The translations under genes and the position numbers were made by a program. DNA of 64,000 bases from Promethearchaeota archaeon (GTDB lineage: Archaea; Asgardarchaeota; Lokiarchaeia; Sigyniarchaeales; SOKP01). Below the pieces are notes generated by a model, which was not told where the DNA came from, did no database searches, and worked only from the letters and a program-made list of their open reading frames with translations. Location of the stretch: the NCBI GenBank assembly GCA_011364925.1, contig RDOA01000011.1, forward strand, positions 1 to 64,000, in the 5' to 3' direction. Position 1 is the stretch's first letter. Each line of letters opens with the position of its first letter. Shown here in pieces: positions 53,384 through 62,106 of the stretch.

Positions 53384-54036
53384 TAAGAGCTCCTCTTATC
53401 TAAACTTAACAATACCATTTTTTCACATATCAAATCATTCAGTGCCTTAAATAAGCTCTGTAGATTGACTTGTTCTGCGTATATTTCGCTCTCATCTATA
53501 CCATATGACTTTAAGATAACTAATATTTGGTTATTAGAAAAACCGAAGTAATCTTTAATTATTTTATATTTTTCTTCAGAATTGTCTTCAAAATTTATAT
53601 CTAATTCCTTGAAATTCAAATGCTTATTGATTTCCATTTGAATTTGATCAATATTATTTTTTGGAGTAATGATACAATAACTAATTCTTCTATTTCGCAA
53701 ATTGTTTTCAATTACCCCAAAATCTTTAAGGCTTATTTTAATTTGTCTTTTAGCAGCTAAATATAAGAAAAATTCTAGATTCTTCTTATTTGAAATATTA
53801 GCATTTATATGGAAAGCTTTTTGGACAAAATAACAAGCATGTAATATATGCTCAATATTTAAAATATGCTTTTCATTAAAAAATTGTAATACTGTGTCTT
53901 TATGTAAATCTTGTACACTCTCGATTAATTTAACTAAATCATTTATTCGAACTTCATCAGGATTGATTTCAATCTGGTTAATTCCTACATAATAATCAGA
54001 CACACCATGAGTTCCCTTAATAGAATAAATCTTCAT
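53380..54036 (-). CDS. cgi121: KEOPS subunit Cgi121-like
   Basis: Cgi121 binds the tRNA 3' CCA end and Bud32 in the KEOPS t6A complex. The core EHILHACYFVQKAFHINANI followed by LEFFLYLAAKRQIKISLKDFGV reproduces the family's signature (usually LLY-SG-RQI-A--GI). The C-terminal part is longer than usual (218 residues versus about 150) and ends in a helical EIYAEQVNLQSLFKAL region. I start at ATG 54036, whose bases form an ATGA with the EcfT stop; ATG 54051 is possible. Other KEOPS members Kae1 and Bud32 are not seen in this window. Confidence 0.8.
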   Translation of the reverse strand: MKIYSIKGTHGVSDYYVGINQIEINPDEVRINDLVKLIESVQDLHKDTVLQFFNEKHILNIEHILHACYFVQKAFHINANISNKKNLEFFLYLAAKRQIKISLKDFGVIENNLRNRRISYCIITPKNNIDQIQMEINKHLNFKELDINFEDNSEEKYKIIKDYFGFSNNQILVILKSYGIDESEIYAEQVNLQSLFKALNDLICEKMVLLSLDKRSSY

Positions 54037-54809
54037 AAAGGTAAACTCCATTTAAACCATAGTGGCATTAACACATAGTTAATTCTAATATATATTAAAA
54101 AAATTGTTAATAGAATCAAACAAATCGAAAATATCCAATCTTTTAAAGAGAACTTGATCATATAATAAAAAGTGCGTTCTTTTTGATTACCGAAGGATCG
54201 AGATTCTAAAGCTTCAGCGACATTAAAAGCTCTTTTAATAGAACTTATAATTAATGGAACTAAAAGAGGAAAGAGATTTTTAATTTGATTAACAACCCCT
54301 TTTTTTTGCATTTCATACCCTCGACTCTGTTGCGCGTCGATGATATTTTGGGTTTCAATTGCAATAGTAGGGACAAATCTAAACGCTAGAGAGAAGGAAA
54401 ATGCATACTCATAAGGAATTTTCATAGTAATAAGAGACAAAGCTAAATCGTTAGGATCTACTGTTAAAAAAAACAAAGAAAACGCGGAAATCATTATCGA
54501 AATTCTAAGTATCATAGCAATCGCAAAGGAAAATCCGTATACATTTATAAATAGAGTGTTGAGAATAATTATAAAAATATAAAGAAAAGCCATACCTTTT
54601 ACGCTCTTCAGCCATTTTTTAAACAATTTTCCAACTATGATTATTGGAAGTAATGTAATTAATATGCATAATAAGGGAATTATTTCTTGAAACAAAAAAG
54701 CGTTAATTGTATAAGTTATCGCTAGTAATAATTTGGTTCTTGGATCTAATCTATGTAAAAAAGTATCCTTCTTTAAAAATTTAAAAGCACTCAAAAATTC
54801 TAAAGACAT
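54033..54809 (-). CDS. ecfT: ECF transporter transmembrane subunit EcfT
   Basis: EcfT couples the two ATPases to a substrate-binding S subunit in vitamin and metal uptake. The 258-residue protein has HRLDPRTKLLLAI at its N-terminus, about six hydrophobic segments, and two cytoplasmic coupling motifs, AQQSRGYEMQ and ALESRSFGNQ, corresponding to the Ala-Arg-Gly sites for ATPase contact. It begins directly after the EcfA stop and overlaps Cgi121. No S subunit is in the window, so this is a group II-type shared energising module. Confidence 0.93.
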   Translation of the reverse strand: MSLEFLSAFKFLKKDTFLHRLDPRTKLLLAITYTINAFLFQEIIPLLCILITLLPIIIVGKLFKKWLKSVKGMAFLYIFIIILNTLFINVYGFSFAIAMILRISIMISAFSLFFLTVDPNDLALSLITMKIPYEYAFSFSLAFRFVPTIAIETQNIIDAQQSRGYEMQKKGVVNQIKNLFPLLVPLIISSIKRAFNVAEALESRSFGNQKERTFYYMIKFSLKDWIFSICLILLTIFLIYIRINYVLMPLWFKWSLPL

Positions 54810-55685
54810 CTATGCATCTCCCTCTTTTAATTTTATTGATTCAATGTTTAGACGACTTGAAAGAAAGTCAACAATTTCGTGTTCTTTAATGAGTTCTTTA
54901 GGGATGATAATACCTATTTTTTCCAATTCTTTCTTGAGTAAATATAATTGTGGTAAAATTAACGATGATTTTGATATAATAAACTCATTAGTGAAGATTT
55001 TTTGCGTCGGACCATCAGCAATTATCCGTCCTGCTTCCATCAAGATTGTTCTTGGAACATATTCGACTGTGAATTCAATATTATGGGTTACCATTATTAT
55101 TGTTTTGCCCCGTTCTAACTCTTTCCTTACTAGTTCAAGGAAAAACTTAATTTCTTTAGCATCTTGACCTAATGTTGGTTCATCAAACACAATAATATCA
55201 GGATCGCGACAAAGAATTGATGCTATAGCCAATTTTTTTGATTCTCCTCCTGATAATGTTAATGGTGATCTCTTGCGAAATTTTTCAAGGTCAAATTCAT
55301 TCAGTATTTGGTTTATTTTAAATTGAATTTCGGCTTTATCTAAATTTAAATTTTTCAATGAAAATTTAATTTCATCTTCTATTGTGTTAGAAAATAATTG
55401 GTGCATTGGATTCTGGAAAACAATTCCAACCTTTTTAGATATCATTGCTATAGTTTTTAAGGCTATATTTTCTCCTTCTATAAAAACACTTCCTCTTGTA
55501 GGTCGAATTAAACCGTTGAGTGTACGAATTAATGTAGTTTTTCCTGCTCCATTTTGTCCCATAATTGCTACAAATTCGCCTTGTTTAATATTTAACGAAA
55601 CTTGCTTTAGAGCTACTGTCTCATTCGAATACATGAAATCGACGTTATGAACCATGATTATGGGTAATAATTTATTATACTTCAT
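54810..55685 (-). CDS. ecfA: ECF transporter ATPase subunit
   Basis: This is the second ATPase of the energising module. Walker A GQNGAGKTTLI, Q-loop FQNPMHQLF, signature LSGGESKKLAIA, Walker B IIVFDEPTLGQD and the switch His in MVTHN are all intact. FQNPMHQLFSNTIEDEIKF is characteristic of ECF ATPases. The 291 residues include a C-terminal tail. The ATG at 55685 may be early, with an in-frame ATG at 55655 giving the usual MVHNVDF start. It abuts EcfT and lies 11 bases after its paralogue. Confidence 0.93.
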   Translation of the reverse strand: MKYNKLLPIIMVHNVDFMYSNETVALKQVSLNIKQGEFVAIMGQNGAGKTTLIRTLNGLIRPTRGSVFIEGENIALKTIAMISKKVGIVFQNPMHQLFSNTIEDEIKFSLKNLNLDKAEIQFKINQILNEFDLEKFRKRSPLTLSGGESKKLAIASILCRDPDIIVFDEPTLGQDAKEIKFFLELVRKELERGKTIIMVTHNIEFTVEYVPRTILMEAGRIIADGPTQKIFTNEFIISKSSLILPQLYLLKKELEKIGIIIPKELIKEHEIVDFLSSRLNIESIKLKEGDA

Positions 55686-55696
55686 AGCTAGTTAAG

Positions 55697-56536
55697 TTAT
55701 ATCATTGATTTTATTATTTTTATTGCATCTGGGATCGAAACAGGAATATCATGCTTAAATTGGTTTCTTTTTCTTAATTCATTAAAGACTGAATAAATTT
55801 TCGGCTTATTAACATTCAAATTCTTAAAAGTGTCAGAATTAATAATTTTATCCTTAACGCCATAATCTAAAACCTCTCCACCTTTCATTAAAATAATATC
55901 ATCTACGATTGGCAAAATTAAATCCATCCTATGTTCGCTAATTATAATGGTTATGCCTTTTTCTACTTGAATCTTTTTTAAGAGAGCAAGTATTTTCTTA
56001 GCGAATAATGGGTCCAGATTAGCAGTTGGTTCATCTAATACTATGATGTTAGGTTCAATCACTAAGATTGATGCGATTGCAACGCGTTGTTGTTCTCCAC
56101 CACTTATTTCAAAAGGAGCTTTATCTAAAATATCCTCAATTTCAGTTAATTTTATAGTCTCGTCAATTTTTTGTCTTATCTGCTCTCTTGGAATTCCAAG
56201 GTTTTCCAAACCGAACGCTATCTCGTGTTCTACATTCATAGCTATTAGTTGATTCTCTGGATTTTGGAAAACTATTCCCACATCATTAGATAATTCAGAT
56301 ATAGTCGTTTCATTAGTATTTTTACCTGAGACTTCCACGAATCCTTTATAGTAACCTGCATAAAACTGGGGAATTAACCCATTTAAGCATCTAATCAATG
56401 TTGTTTTTCCAGATCCGGTTTCCCCAGCCAATAAAATAAATCTATTTTGCTTTATTTCTAAATTAATATTCTTAAGCGCATACTCATCGTTTCCTTTATA
56501 TCGAAAGTGAAAATTATTAAATTTGATCAAACTCAT
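55697..56536 (-). CDS. ecfA': ECF transporter ATPase subunit (paralogue)
   Basis: Walker A GETGSGKTTLI, Q-loop FQNPENQLIAM, signature ISGGEQQRVAIA, Walker B IIVLDEPTANLD and ISEH are complete. Two different ATPases, here about 280 and 290 residues, form the ECF heterodimer. It is first in the EcfA'-EcfA-EcfT-Cgi121 run, 40 bases after the DHH phosphoesterase gene. Confidence 0.93.
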   Translation of the reverse strand: MSLIKFNNFHFRYKGNDEYALKNINLEIKQNRFILLAGETGSGKTTLIRCLNGLIPQFYAGYYKGFVEVSGKNTNETTISELSNDVGIVFQNPENQLIAMNVEHEIAFGLENLGIPREQIRQKIDETIKLTEIEDILDKAPFEISGGEQQRVAIASILVIEPNIIVLDEPTANLDPLFAKKILALLKKIQVEKGITIIISEHRMDLILPIVDDIILMKGGEVLDYGVKDKIINSDTFKNLNVNKPKIYSVFNELRKRNQFKHDIPVSIPDAIKIIKSMI

Positions 56537-56576
56537 ATAATCAGATTTCCATACTTCTTTTAATTTATAAGGAAGA

Positions 56577-57572
56577 TTAATTAATTAAAGTTTTTTTTAT
56601 CTTGTCTATTAAATGGTTGAGGGTTTTTTCTGAATCATTTCTACCATTCAATGTTGCAGCACCTTCATGTCCACCACCACTCACATCATCTATTTCGCTA
56701 ACAATTTTACCTAGGTGTAAACCAGTTTTTAAACGGATTTGTTTTTTAGCTCTAGTTGTAATTCTAAAACCAGCTTTTTCTTCTGTTATTACAATTGCTA
56801 CGTCGAATCCAATCCTCGTTAGAAGTGCAGCCGCAGAAGCGGTAAAGCTGCTAAGGTGTGAAATTCCAACTAACCATTCGTTAATTCGAATTATTTTAAC
56901 TCTTTGGAGTGCTTTGATTTGTGCAATTTTCTCTGAAATGTCTCGATCTTTTTCTAATAACAGTAATATATCTTGAATCTCAACCTCATCATTTACAAGA
57001 TTTGATAGGTGTTTTATAGTTCTATTATTTCCATGTTTGAGGAATCCTGAATCTGCTAATATTGCCGATATAAGGAGATATCTATACGGAATTGGAATGT
57101 ATATTCTGTGATCTTCAAAAAACTCTACTACTATTTCTGATGTAGAAGAATAATTATCATGAATCAAATTGAGTGATAAAAGATTATTTGGATAATTTTT
57201 CTGTAGATTTAAATGATGGTCTAAGAAGACAAAAGGAATATCTAAATTTGATTTGTCAAAAAGCTTTACTTGATCTAAATTATTCGTGTCTAGAATTACT
57301 ATCACATCGATATCTAAGCTTTCTTTACCAATTTGAATGTCAAAATCAAAATCAGGAAATTTCCGACTGAAATTTTCTAAATAACTTTTAGTTTGTTTAG
57401 ATAATTCTGAAAAAGTTACATATATCTTTTGATTTGGATAAAAATTTTTAAAAAAGAGCCTTAAAGCTAAACTGGATATAAATCCGTCAAGATCAACTAA
57501 ATCATGAGATGTTATTAAAAAATTTTTTCCTTTTAAATACTTTAAAATTTCATCTCTCTTAGAAGTATTCAT
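56577..57572 (-). CDS. DHH-family phosphoesterase (NrnA-like)
   Basis: DHH proteins with a DHHA1 domain degrade short RNAs or pAp, or cyclic dinucleotides. The motifs are LITSHDLVDLDGFISSLAL (motif I), VILDTNNLDQV (II), FLDHHLNL (the DHH motif), and the DHHA1 signature GGGHEGAATLNG near residue 300. The 331-residue length suits NrnA-type nano-RNase. In archaea such genes recur beside the prefoldin beta gene, as here, in the exosome superoperon. RNA turnover is therefore a reasonable role. Confidence 0.9.
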   Translation of the reverse strand: MNTSKRDEILKYLKGKNFLITSHDLVDLDGFISSLALRLFFKNFYPNQKIYVTFSELSKQTKSYLENFSRKFPDFDFDIQIGKESLDIDVIVILDTNNLDQVKLFDKSNLDIPFVFLDHHLNLQKNYPNNLLSLNLIHDNYSSTSEIVVEFFEDHRIYIPIPYRYLLISAILADSGFLKHGNNRTIKHLSNLVNDEVEIQDILLLLEKDRDISEKIAQIKALQRVKIIRINEWLVGISHLSSFTASAAALLTRIGFDVAIVITEEKAGFRITTRAKKQIRLKTGLHLGKIVSEIDDVSGGGHEGAATLNGRNDSEKTLNHLIDKIKKTLIN

Positions 57573-57588
57573 AAATCTTCCAAATTAG

Positions 57589-57945
57589 TTATTTGGATTG
57601 AAGATCTGCTTGAAGAGATTTCTGCATATTCTCAAAAGTGCTTTTGGTTCTCTCAATTTTTTGAGCCAAAGTAGTAGAACGCATAGACAAAATTTCTTTA
57701 TCAGATTTTTTTTCGTCTAATAACTTATTTCTATCACTTTTAACCAAAATACCACCAATCTGCTTATATACAACTGTATCCGGACTAGCTTTCTCCAACT
57801 CTTCTAAGGCCAATTCCGTTTCTCTTATGGAACTATCAATTTGCAGCTTTTGTTGGGTAAGTAGTTCTAAGGATTGTCCTAACTGAGTTAAATTTTGAAA
57901 TTTCTTTTTAGTTTCTTCATCTAACTGGTCCAAATTTATTGTCAA
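57589..57945 (-). CDS. pfdB: Prefoldin beta subunit
   Basis: Prefoldin beta forms the hexameric chaperone with the alpha subunit and delivers unfolded proteins to the thermosome. Two coiled-coil helices flank a beta hairpin (TVVYKQIGGILVKSDRNKL) in 118 residues, typical of the beta class (QLQQ-type start, here LTQLGQSLELLTQQKLQI). The start is TTG 57945, with a GTGAT upstream and an in-frame stop just above. It belongs to the exosome superoperon between Pcc1 and the DHH phosphoesterase. Confidence 0.95.
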   Translation of the reverse strand: MTINLDQLDEETKKKFQNLTQLGQSLELLTQQKLQIDSSIRETELALEELEKASPDTVVYKQIGGILVKSDRNKLLDEKKSDKEILSMRSTTLAQKIERTKSTFENMQKSLQADLQSK

Positions 57946-57997
57946 TGAATATCACATATTAGTTTTATAACAAGAAATGTAGTTTGAAATATGAAAT

Positions 57998-58267
57998 TTA
58001 CGAATTCTTCACAATTTTCAGAACACCCTCAAGTATCCTACCAAAACTTATGATTTCATTGATACTTGCTCGGAAAGCAGTGATATCATTACTTTCAATC
58101 TGAAAAATTAAGGATTTTTCTTGTTTTTGCAAAGAAATTTTAGATCTTTTCGATTTTTGAATGTTGAATTCTGGTAAAAAAGAATTATACGAAATATTAC
58201 ATAAATCAGGATTTTTAAAAAGAATTTCAATTGTAGACTTGATTTTGAAAGAAGTATTTTTTTCCAT
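57998..58267 (-). CDS. pcc1: KEOPS subunit Pcc1
   Basis: Pcc1 dimerises KEOPS and binds Kae1 in t6A synthesis. The 89-residue protein contains the family end signature SNDITAFRASINEIISFGRILEGVL, matching the usual DITALRASLNS. The beta-rich N-terminal half is diverged. Its ATG overlaps the stop of the eL43 gene by one base. Pcc1 commonly sits next to prefoldin beta in archaeal exosome superoperons, which supports the call. Confidence 0.88.
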   Translation of the reverse strand: MEKNTSFKIKSTIEILFKNPDLCNISYNSFLPEFNIQKSKRSKISLQKQEKSLIFQIESNDITAFRASINEIISFGRILEGVLKIVKNS

Positions 58268-58557
58268 TATTCTTCTGTAGTCTCAAGTTCTCGCTGCTTC
58301 CGTTTTGCTATTCTAAAGGATTCTGCACCACGAGGTGTTTGAGTATTATAAGCACCTCCAGTAAACTTTGCATTGCATTTCTTGCAATACCATATACCCG
58401 TCGAAATTCTATTTATCGATCCTCTTGTTTCGCAACGAGGACATTTCAATTTTCCGCTTTTTTGATCTTCCATAACAAGGCGCCACTTTTTCCTTACATT
58501 GGCTCCGTAACGAGGTCCAAAAGTAGCAGAAATCCCAGTTTTTTTCGTTTTACCCAT
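58267..58557 (-). CDS. rpl37ae: Large ribosomal subunit protein eL43 (L37Ae)
   Basis: The 96-residue archaeal-eukaryotic ribosomal protein has a C4 zinc ribbon, CPRC near residue 39 and CKKC near residue 58, with the flanking GATFGPRYGANVRK-type start (SATFGPRYGANVRKKW) and GGAYNTQTPRG. I use ATG 58557 because the family begins MGKTKK; GTG 58566 is upstream. It lies between rrp42 and pcc1, its usual archaeal place. The small RNA polymerase gene rpoP that often follows is not seen. Confidence 0.96.
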   Translation of the reverse strand: MGKTKKTGISATFGPRYGANVRKKWRLVMEDQKSGKLKCPRCETRGSINRISTGIWYCKKCNAKFTGGAYNTQTPRGAESFRIAKRKQRELETTEE

Positions 58558-58615
58558 TGAGATCACTTAGTCTTTTTCTTATATTCTGTTTAAATAAAAA
58601 CTCAGATACACTTTA

Positions 58616-58638
58616 AATTTTTCTAATTAAGAAAAATT
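58616..58638. repeat. AT-rich inverted repeat between rrp42 and eL43
   Basis: AATTTTTCT and AGAAAAATT form a perfect nine-base inverted repeat with a five-base loop in the 158-base gap between the rrp42 stop and the eL43 start. On the minus strand it could form a weak hairpin after rrp42 and act as a processing or pause site. The AT richness makes chance plausible. Confidence 0.35.
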
Positions 58639-58715
58639 AGGTTTACTTAGAATTTAAATCAAGTTTAGATAAAAATTAAAATTTTAAAAAATATAATTTA
58701 TTAGGATTGTTAATA

Positions 58716-59534
58716 TTAACGCTTATACTGCCACAGATTTAATTCTTTTATGATCTTCTTGGCGAGTTCCATAGATTTTTTGACTAACATTTCAATTTCT
58801 TCCATAGAAAAGGTAGCAGTGCCACTTTTTTGTATTGATGCTAATTTATTTTCAGTTACTGAGATGGAGAGCATTCCATCGCAAACAAGTTCCTCTGGTA
58901 GACTAGGGTCTAAAAAGATCATATCACCTATTTTTCCATAGGTTACTACCATAGGCAATTCATTTACTATTGTTTCTCCGGTTAAATAATTACCTGTCCA
59001 TTCGACGTTTCCATCAACCCACTTTCCTTCTGGAATTTGACTTGATATTAAAGCGCTTAAGGCACTTATTCCTCCCGCATCAATTAAATTTCCAGAATAG
59101 TTAATTACATATATATCCACGAATAAAATATATACCATTTCATTCTCTTTAATACATAACTTTTTCGTCTGGACACAATCCGCATGGCGAATGCCTCGAT
59201 CAACAACGCGTGCAAGTTCTATTGATTGTTCGTCTGGAGGACCTCTTTCAAATAGAGGAGATGCTAAGGGTAGTAACTCTGCCATAAACGTACAAACACC
59301 TTCATTTGGTAGGTCAGGAAAAGGGGGGCCTACTTCGTATTTTAAACCAGTAATCACCTTTGTGTCCCCTAAAGTAACTTCAGAAGAACCTTCTGCTGAA
59401 GTAATAACGTCACATTTTACGGTCCAATCTCTGTAATCCCAAAGACCTCTTCCATCAATCCTTTCACCTTTTTTTAAATTGGAAAGAATATAATTCTTCT
59501 CAATTGTTGAAATCACTCGTTTTATATTCATCAT
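58716..59534 (-). CDS. rrp42: Exosome RNase PH-like subunit Rrp42
   Basis: Rrp42 alternates with Rrp41 in the hexameric ring of the archaeal exosome and is catalytically silent. ERIDGRGLWDYRDW and GSSEVTLGDTKVITGLKYEVGPPFPD begin the RNase PH fold, and VDRGIRHAD, INYSGNLIDAGG and MISVTENK-like segments follow. The 272-residue length is normal. Its ATG overlaps the Rrp41 stop (ATGA), so they are translated together. Confidence 0.97.
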   Translation of the reverse strand: MMNIKRVISTIEKNYILSNLKKGERIDGRGLWDYRDWTVKCDVITSAEGSSEVTLGDTKVITGLKYEVGPPFPDLPNEGVCTFMAELLPLASPLFERGPPDEQSIELARVVDRGIRHADCVQTKKLCIKENEMVYILFVDIYVINYSGNLIDAGGISALSALISSQIPEGKWVDGNVEWTGNYLTGETIVNELPMVVTYGKIGDMIFLDPSLPEELVCDGMLSISVTENKLASIQKSGTATFSMEEIEMLVKKSMELAKKIIKELNLWQYKR

Positions 59535-60298
59535 GCTCCTTTTTCTCCTCCTTTGTATTGTTCCTGTATATCTATATACTTCTTTTTAAGAGCTTCGAGT
59601 TGAATTTCATGAATTTTATTAAGAGCTTCTTTAGCTAAAACTAAACATTCACTAAACTCCTTGATATCCATAGTACCATCGAATTGAAGTAATGACAATT
59701 CCTCGTTGAACCATGTAATGGCACAGGGAAGATCTGCTTCACCAGCTTTATCCTCTATTCCGGATAAATCAGTGATGAGTTCTCCATCGATTTTTCCCAT
59801 AGCTACAGCACTTACTAAACTTCTCATAGGGATGCCTGCATCTGCAAGTGCTAAAGCTGCAACTGTAGTAGAAGCACATCTAGTTCCTCCATCTGCATCC
59901 ATCACATTAATAAACACTTCAAAGGATGTACCGGGGTAAAGTTCTAGGAATAAAACTGGATCTAAACAGTCAGTTACAACCATAGATATTTCTTTTTCCC
60001 TACGACCTGGAGCTGGACGTTTTCTTTCAAACACAGAAAAAGTCGCCATTCTATAAAAAACCCTTAGAATACCTTTATCAGGTTTTGCTAAGTGGTGTGG
60101 ATGAACTTCTCTAGGACCGTATACAGCAGCGTATATCTTATTATTACCCCATTCTAAATACGCTGAACCATCAGCGTTTTCTAATACTCCTACTTCCATT
60201 TTTATTGGTCTTAATTCGTGTTTATCTCGACCATCAAGTCTTTTCCCGTCTTCGCGAAATAACTTTTCTGGATACTCGTCTTTAATAATTAATGGCAT
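59531..60298 (-). CDS. rrp41: Exosome RNase PH-like catalytic subunit Rrp41
   Basis: Rrp41 carries the phosphorolytic active site that degrades and tails RNA. RLDGRDKHELRPIKMEVG and GSAYLEWGNNKIYAAVYGPRE begin it, and the active-site region NVMDADGGTRCASTTVAALALADAG with IEDKAGEADLPCA holds the catalytic Asp. The 255-residue protein ends in a Lys-rich tail. It lies immediately after Rrp4 and before Rrp42, the normal archaeal order. Confidence 0.97.
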   Translation of the reverse strand: MPLIIKDEYPEKLFREDGKRLDGRDKHELRPIKMEVGVLENADGSAYLEWGNNKIYAAVYGPREVHPHHLAKPDKGILRVFYRMATFSVFERKRPAPGRREKEISMVVTDCLDPVLFLELYPGTSFEVFINVMDADGGTRCASTTVAALALADAGIPMRSLVSAVAMGKIDGELITDLSGIEDKAGEADLPCAITWFNEELSLLQFDGTMDIKEFSECLVLAKEALNKIHEIQLEALKKKYIDIQEQYKGGEKGA

Positions 60299-61108
60299 TT
60301 AATTTATACCTCTTATCTTTTTTTCATTTTCAATATATACAGACATTCGGTCTGTTAAACCAACAGTATGAGCTTCTCGTTCAATTTTTTTAATAGCATC
60401 AATTAGCAATCTCTCGTGAGCAATATCGCCTCCTTTTAACCATATTCGACCATTCTGAGTCACAAAGATATTGCAATTAGTCAAATTCTTTAACATTTTA
60501 ATCATAGATCCACTACGTCCAATTACTCTTGGTATTTTGGGAGGATCAATTGAGATGACCAATCCATCTCGCCTTTTACCTAAATATTTGCCTACTGTAG
60601 TTAATTCTGGTGCGTTTAGCCTGTCTGCTGATAATACCTTAACGATTAATATATCTCCAACCTCATATTTCTCGGTTGAGTCATCTTGATGATTTGGTGC
60701 TCCACCTCTAAAACCTCTAGGTTTTCCTCTTTTAACGGTGTTCTTTGGTTTCAAAATTCCTTCCTCTTTCGCGTTTATATCACAAATATATTTGACTGGA
60801 TTTTTATCAAGAACTAATGCTATTATTTTATCTCCCGGTCTGGGTGTATAAAACCCCCTTAGCGGAATAACATTTATATAATTTTTTTTAACTTGTTTTA
60901 ATCCAATATTTAAAGAAATTATTTTTGTTCTCTCGCTATTAAAAATAGTCCCTCTTCCAGGGAGGAAATTTTCAGTATCTTCTGTTAAAATTTCACCGGG
61001 GACTACAAGATCCCGAGTTGTTTCATCATCGTCAAATTCATCGATTTCCTCATCTTCGTTATCTTCAGTAGTAGGTTCTTCAGTAGAATCATCTTGGTCA
61101 TTTTCCAT
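60299..61108 (-). CDS. rrp4: Exosome RNA-binding cap subunit Rrp4
   Basis: Rrp4 forms the RNA-binding cap on the exosome ring. The first 40 residues are strongly acidic (Asp/Glu/Thr-rich), a low-complexity extension absent from the shorter Rrp4 proteins I know. After it come an N-terminal domain (VVPGEILTEDTENFLPGRGT), an S1 domain (YEVGDILIVKVLSADRL) and a KH domain (IPRVIGRSGSMIKMLKNLT). LLIDAIKKIEREAHTVGLTDR ends it. Order and spacing match archaeal exosome operons. Confidence 0.96.
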   Translation of the reverse strand: MENDQDDSTEEPTTEDNEDEEIDEFDDDETTRDLVVPGEILTEDTENFLPGRGTIFNSERTKIISLNIGLKQVKKNYINVIPLRGFYTPRPGDKIIALVLDKNPVKYICDINAKEEGILKPKNTVKRGKPRGFRGGAPNHQDDSTEKYEVGDILIVKVLSADRLNAPELTTVGKYLGKRRDGLVISIDPPKIPRVIGRSGSMIKMLKNLTNCNIFVTQNGRIWLKGGDIAHERLLIDAIKKIEREAHTVGLTDRMSVYIENEKKIRGIN

Positions 61109-61199
61109 TTATTTTCACTCTCATATTGTAATTAATGTATACACTTAACCATATTTGTAAAAAAATATCATCAATAAAAACTAGCTAAATGTTTTCTGA

Positions 61200-61991
61200 T
61201 TAGGATTTCATAAGCTTTGTTTGAACTCTTCCATGAGTTAACTTATTCAATTTATCTATTAATTCCATTTGTAAACCAGCAGGTAAAGTTACAACTGATA
61301 CCCATGATCCGTCTGATTGCCACTCCTCTTTTTTAATCTGAGCTAATTGCGCTACAATATTGTATCCCTTTGCCGTAAAGTCCGAAGGAATTTTTAGCGC
61401 AAGTTCAATTTGTTCCATCCTAATAGGTATGATGGCACGTATTTGTTTAACAACATCCTCTACTTGTTCTTCTGCATTCCTCATTAAGTCAATTTTAACT
61501 TTTGCTTCTTCGATAGCTTTTTCTATTCTCTGATAGGGGTGTGGTTTATTGTTTTGAGGATTAATCGCATTTTTTGTAATAATTGTAATAATCTGCTTCA
61601 ACTTTTTCTCTTTTTCTTCTTCTCTTTGCGTTCGAGTCCATTGAATCTCTCCATCTAATAAAATATAACTTGCGATAATTCTTCCTTCATTCGTATTAAA
61701 AACAGCTTCCATATCACCGTCAGTAGCTTTCTTCCCTCTTCTCAAATCCTCAAAAACGATAAAGCTTTCAAAAATTAGTTCTAATGAGATTTGAGGAATT
61801 TTTAAAAGTTCATTAACAGAAATACGAGATTTTTCTTTTCCTTCTGCAAGACGTTTATTGATTTCTTCGCGAATGATCTTTTTAGCTTCCCATGCTTTAT
61901 CTGGCGCGAGTAACATCTCGAACGTTCGACCTTCTTTTTCTATCCGTCCAATGATGAAACCGCCCAAATCTATCCTTGCTCTGTCTATCAT
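61200..61991 (-). CDS. sbds: Ribosome maturation protein SBDS
   Basis: SBDS helps release aIF6 from the large subunit during ribosome maturation. The 263-residue protein shows an FYSH domain in the first 100 residues (FEMLLAPDKAWEAKK, EVFNTNEGRIIASYIL), the helical middle (INPQNNKPHPYQRIEKAIEEAKVKID) and the ferredoxin-like C-terminus (IIPIRMEQIELALKIP). It lies between the proteasome alpha gene and Rrp4, its usual place in archaea. Confidence 0.97.
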   Translation of the reverse strand: MIDRARIDLGGFIIGRIEKEGRTFEMLLAPDKAWEAKKIIREEINKRLAEGKEKSRISVNELLKIPQISLELIFESFIVFEDLRRGKKATDGDMEAVFNTNEGRIIASYILLDGEIQWTRTQREEEKEKKLKQIITIITKNAINPQNNKPHPYQRIEKAIEEAKVKIDLMRNAEEQVEDVVKQIRAIIPIRMEQIELALKIPSDFTAKGYNIVAQLAQIKKEEWQSDGSWVSVVTLPAGLQMELIDKLNKLTHGRVQTKLMKS

Positions 61992-62106
61992 CGTAATTCT
62001 CTCTAACTAGTGGATAAAATTATCGCGTTTCTCTTCGTATTTTGCCTTCTATTATAAGATAAACGTTAAAGGGGTTTAACCTTGATTTCTAAAAATGTCT
62101 GGATGA

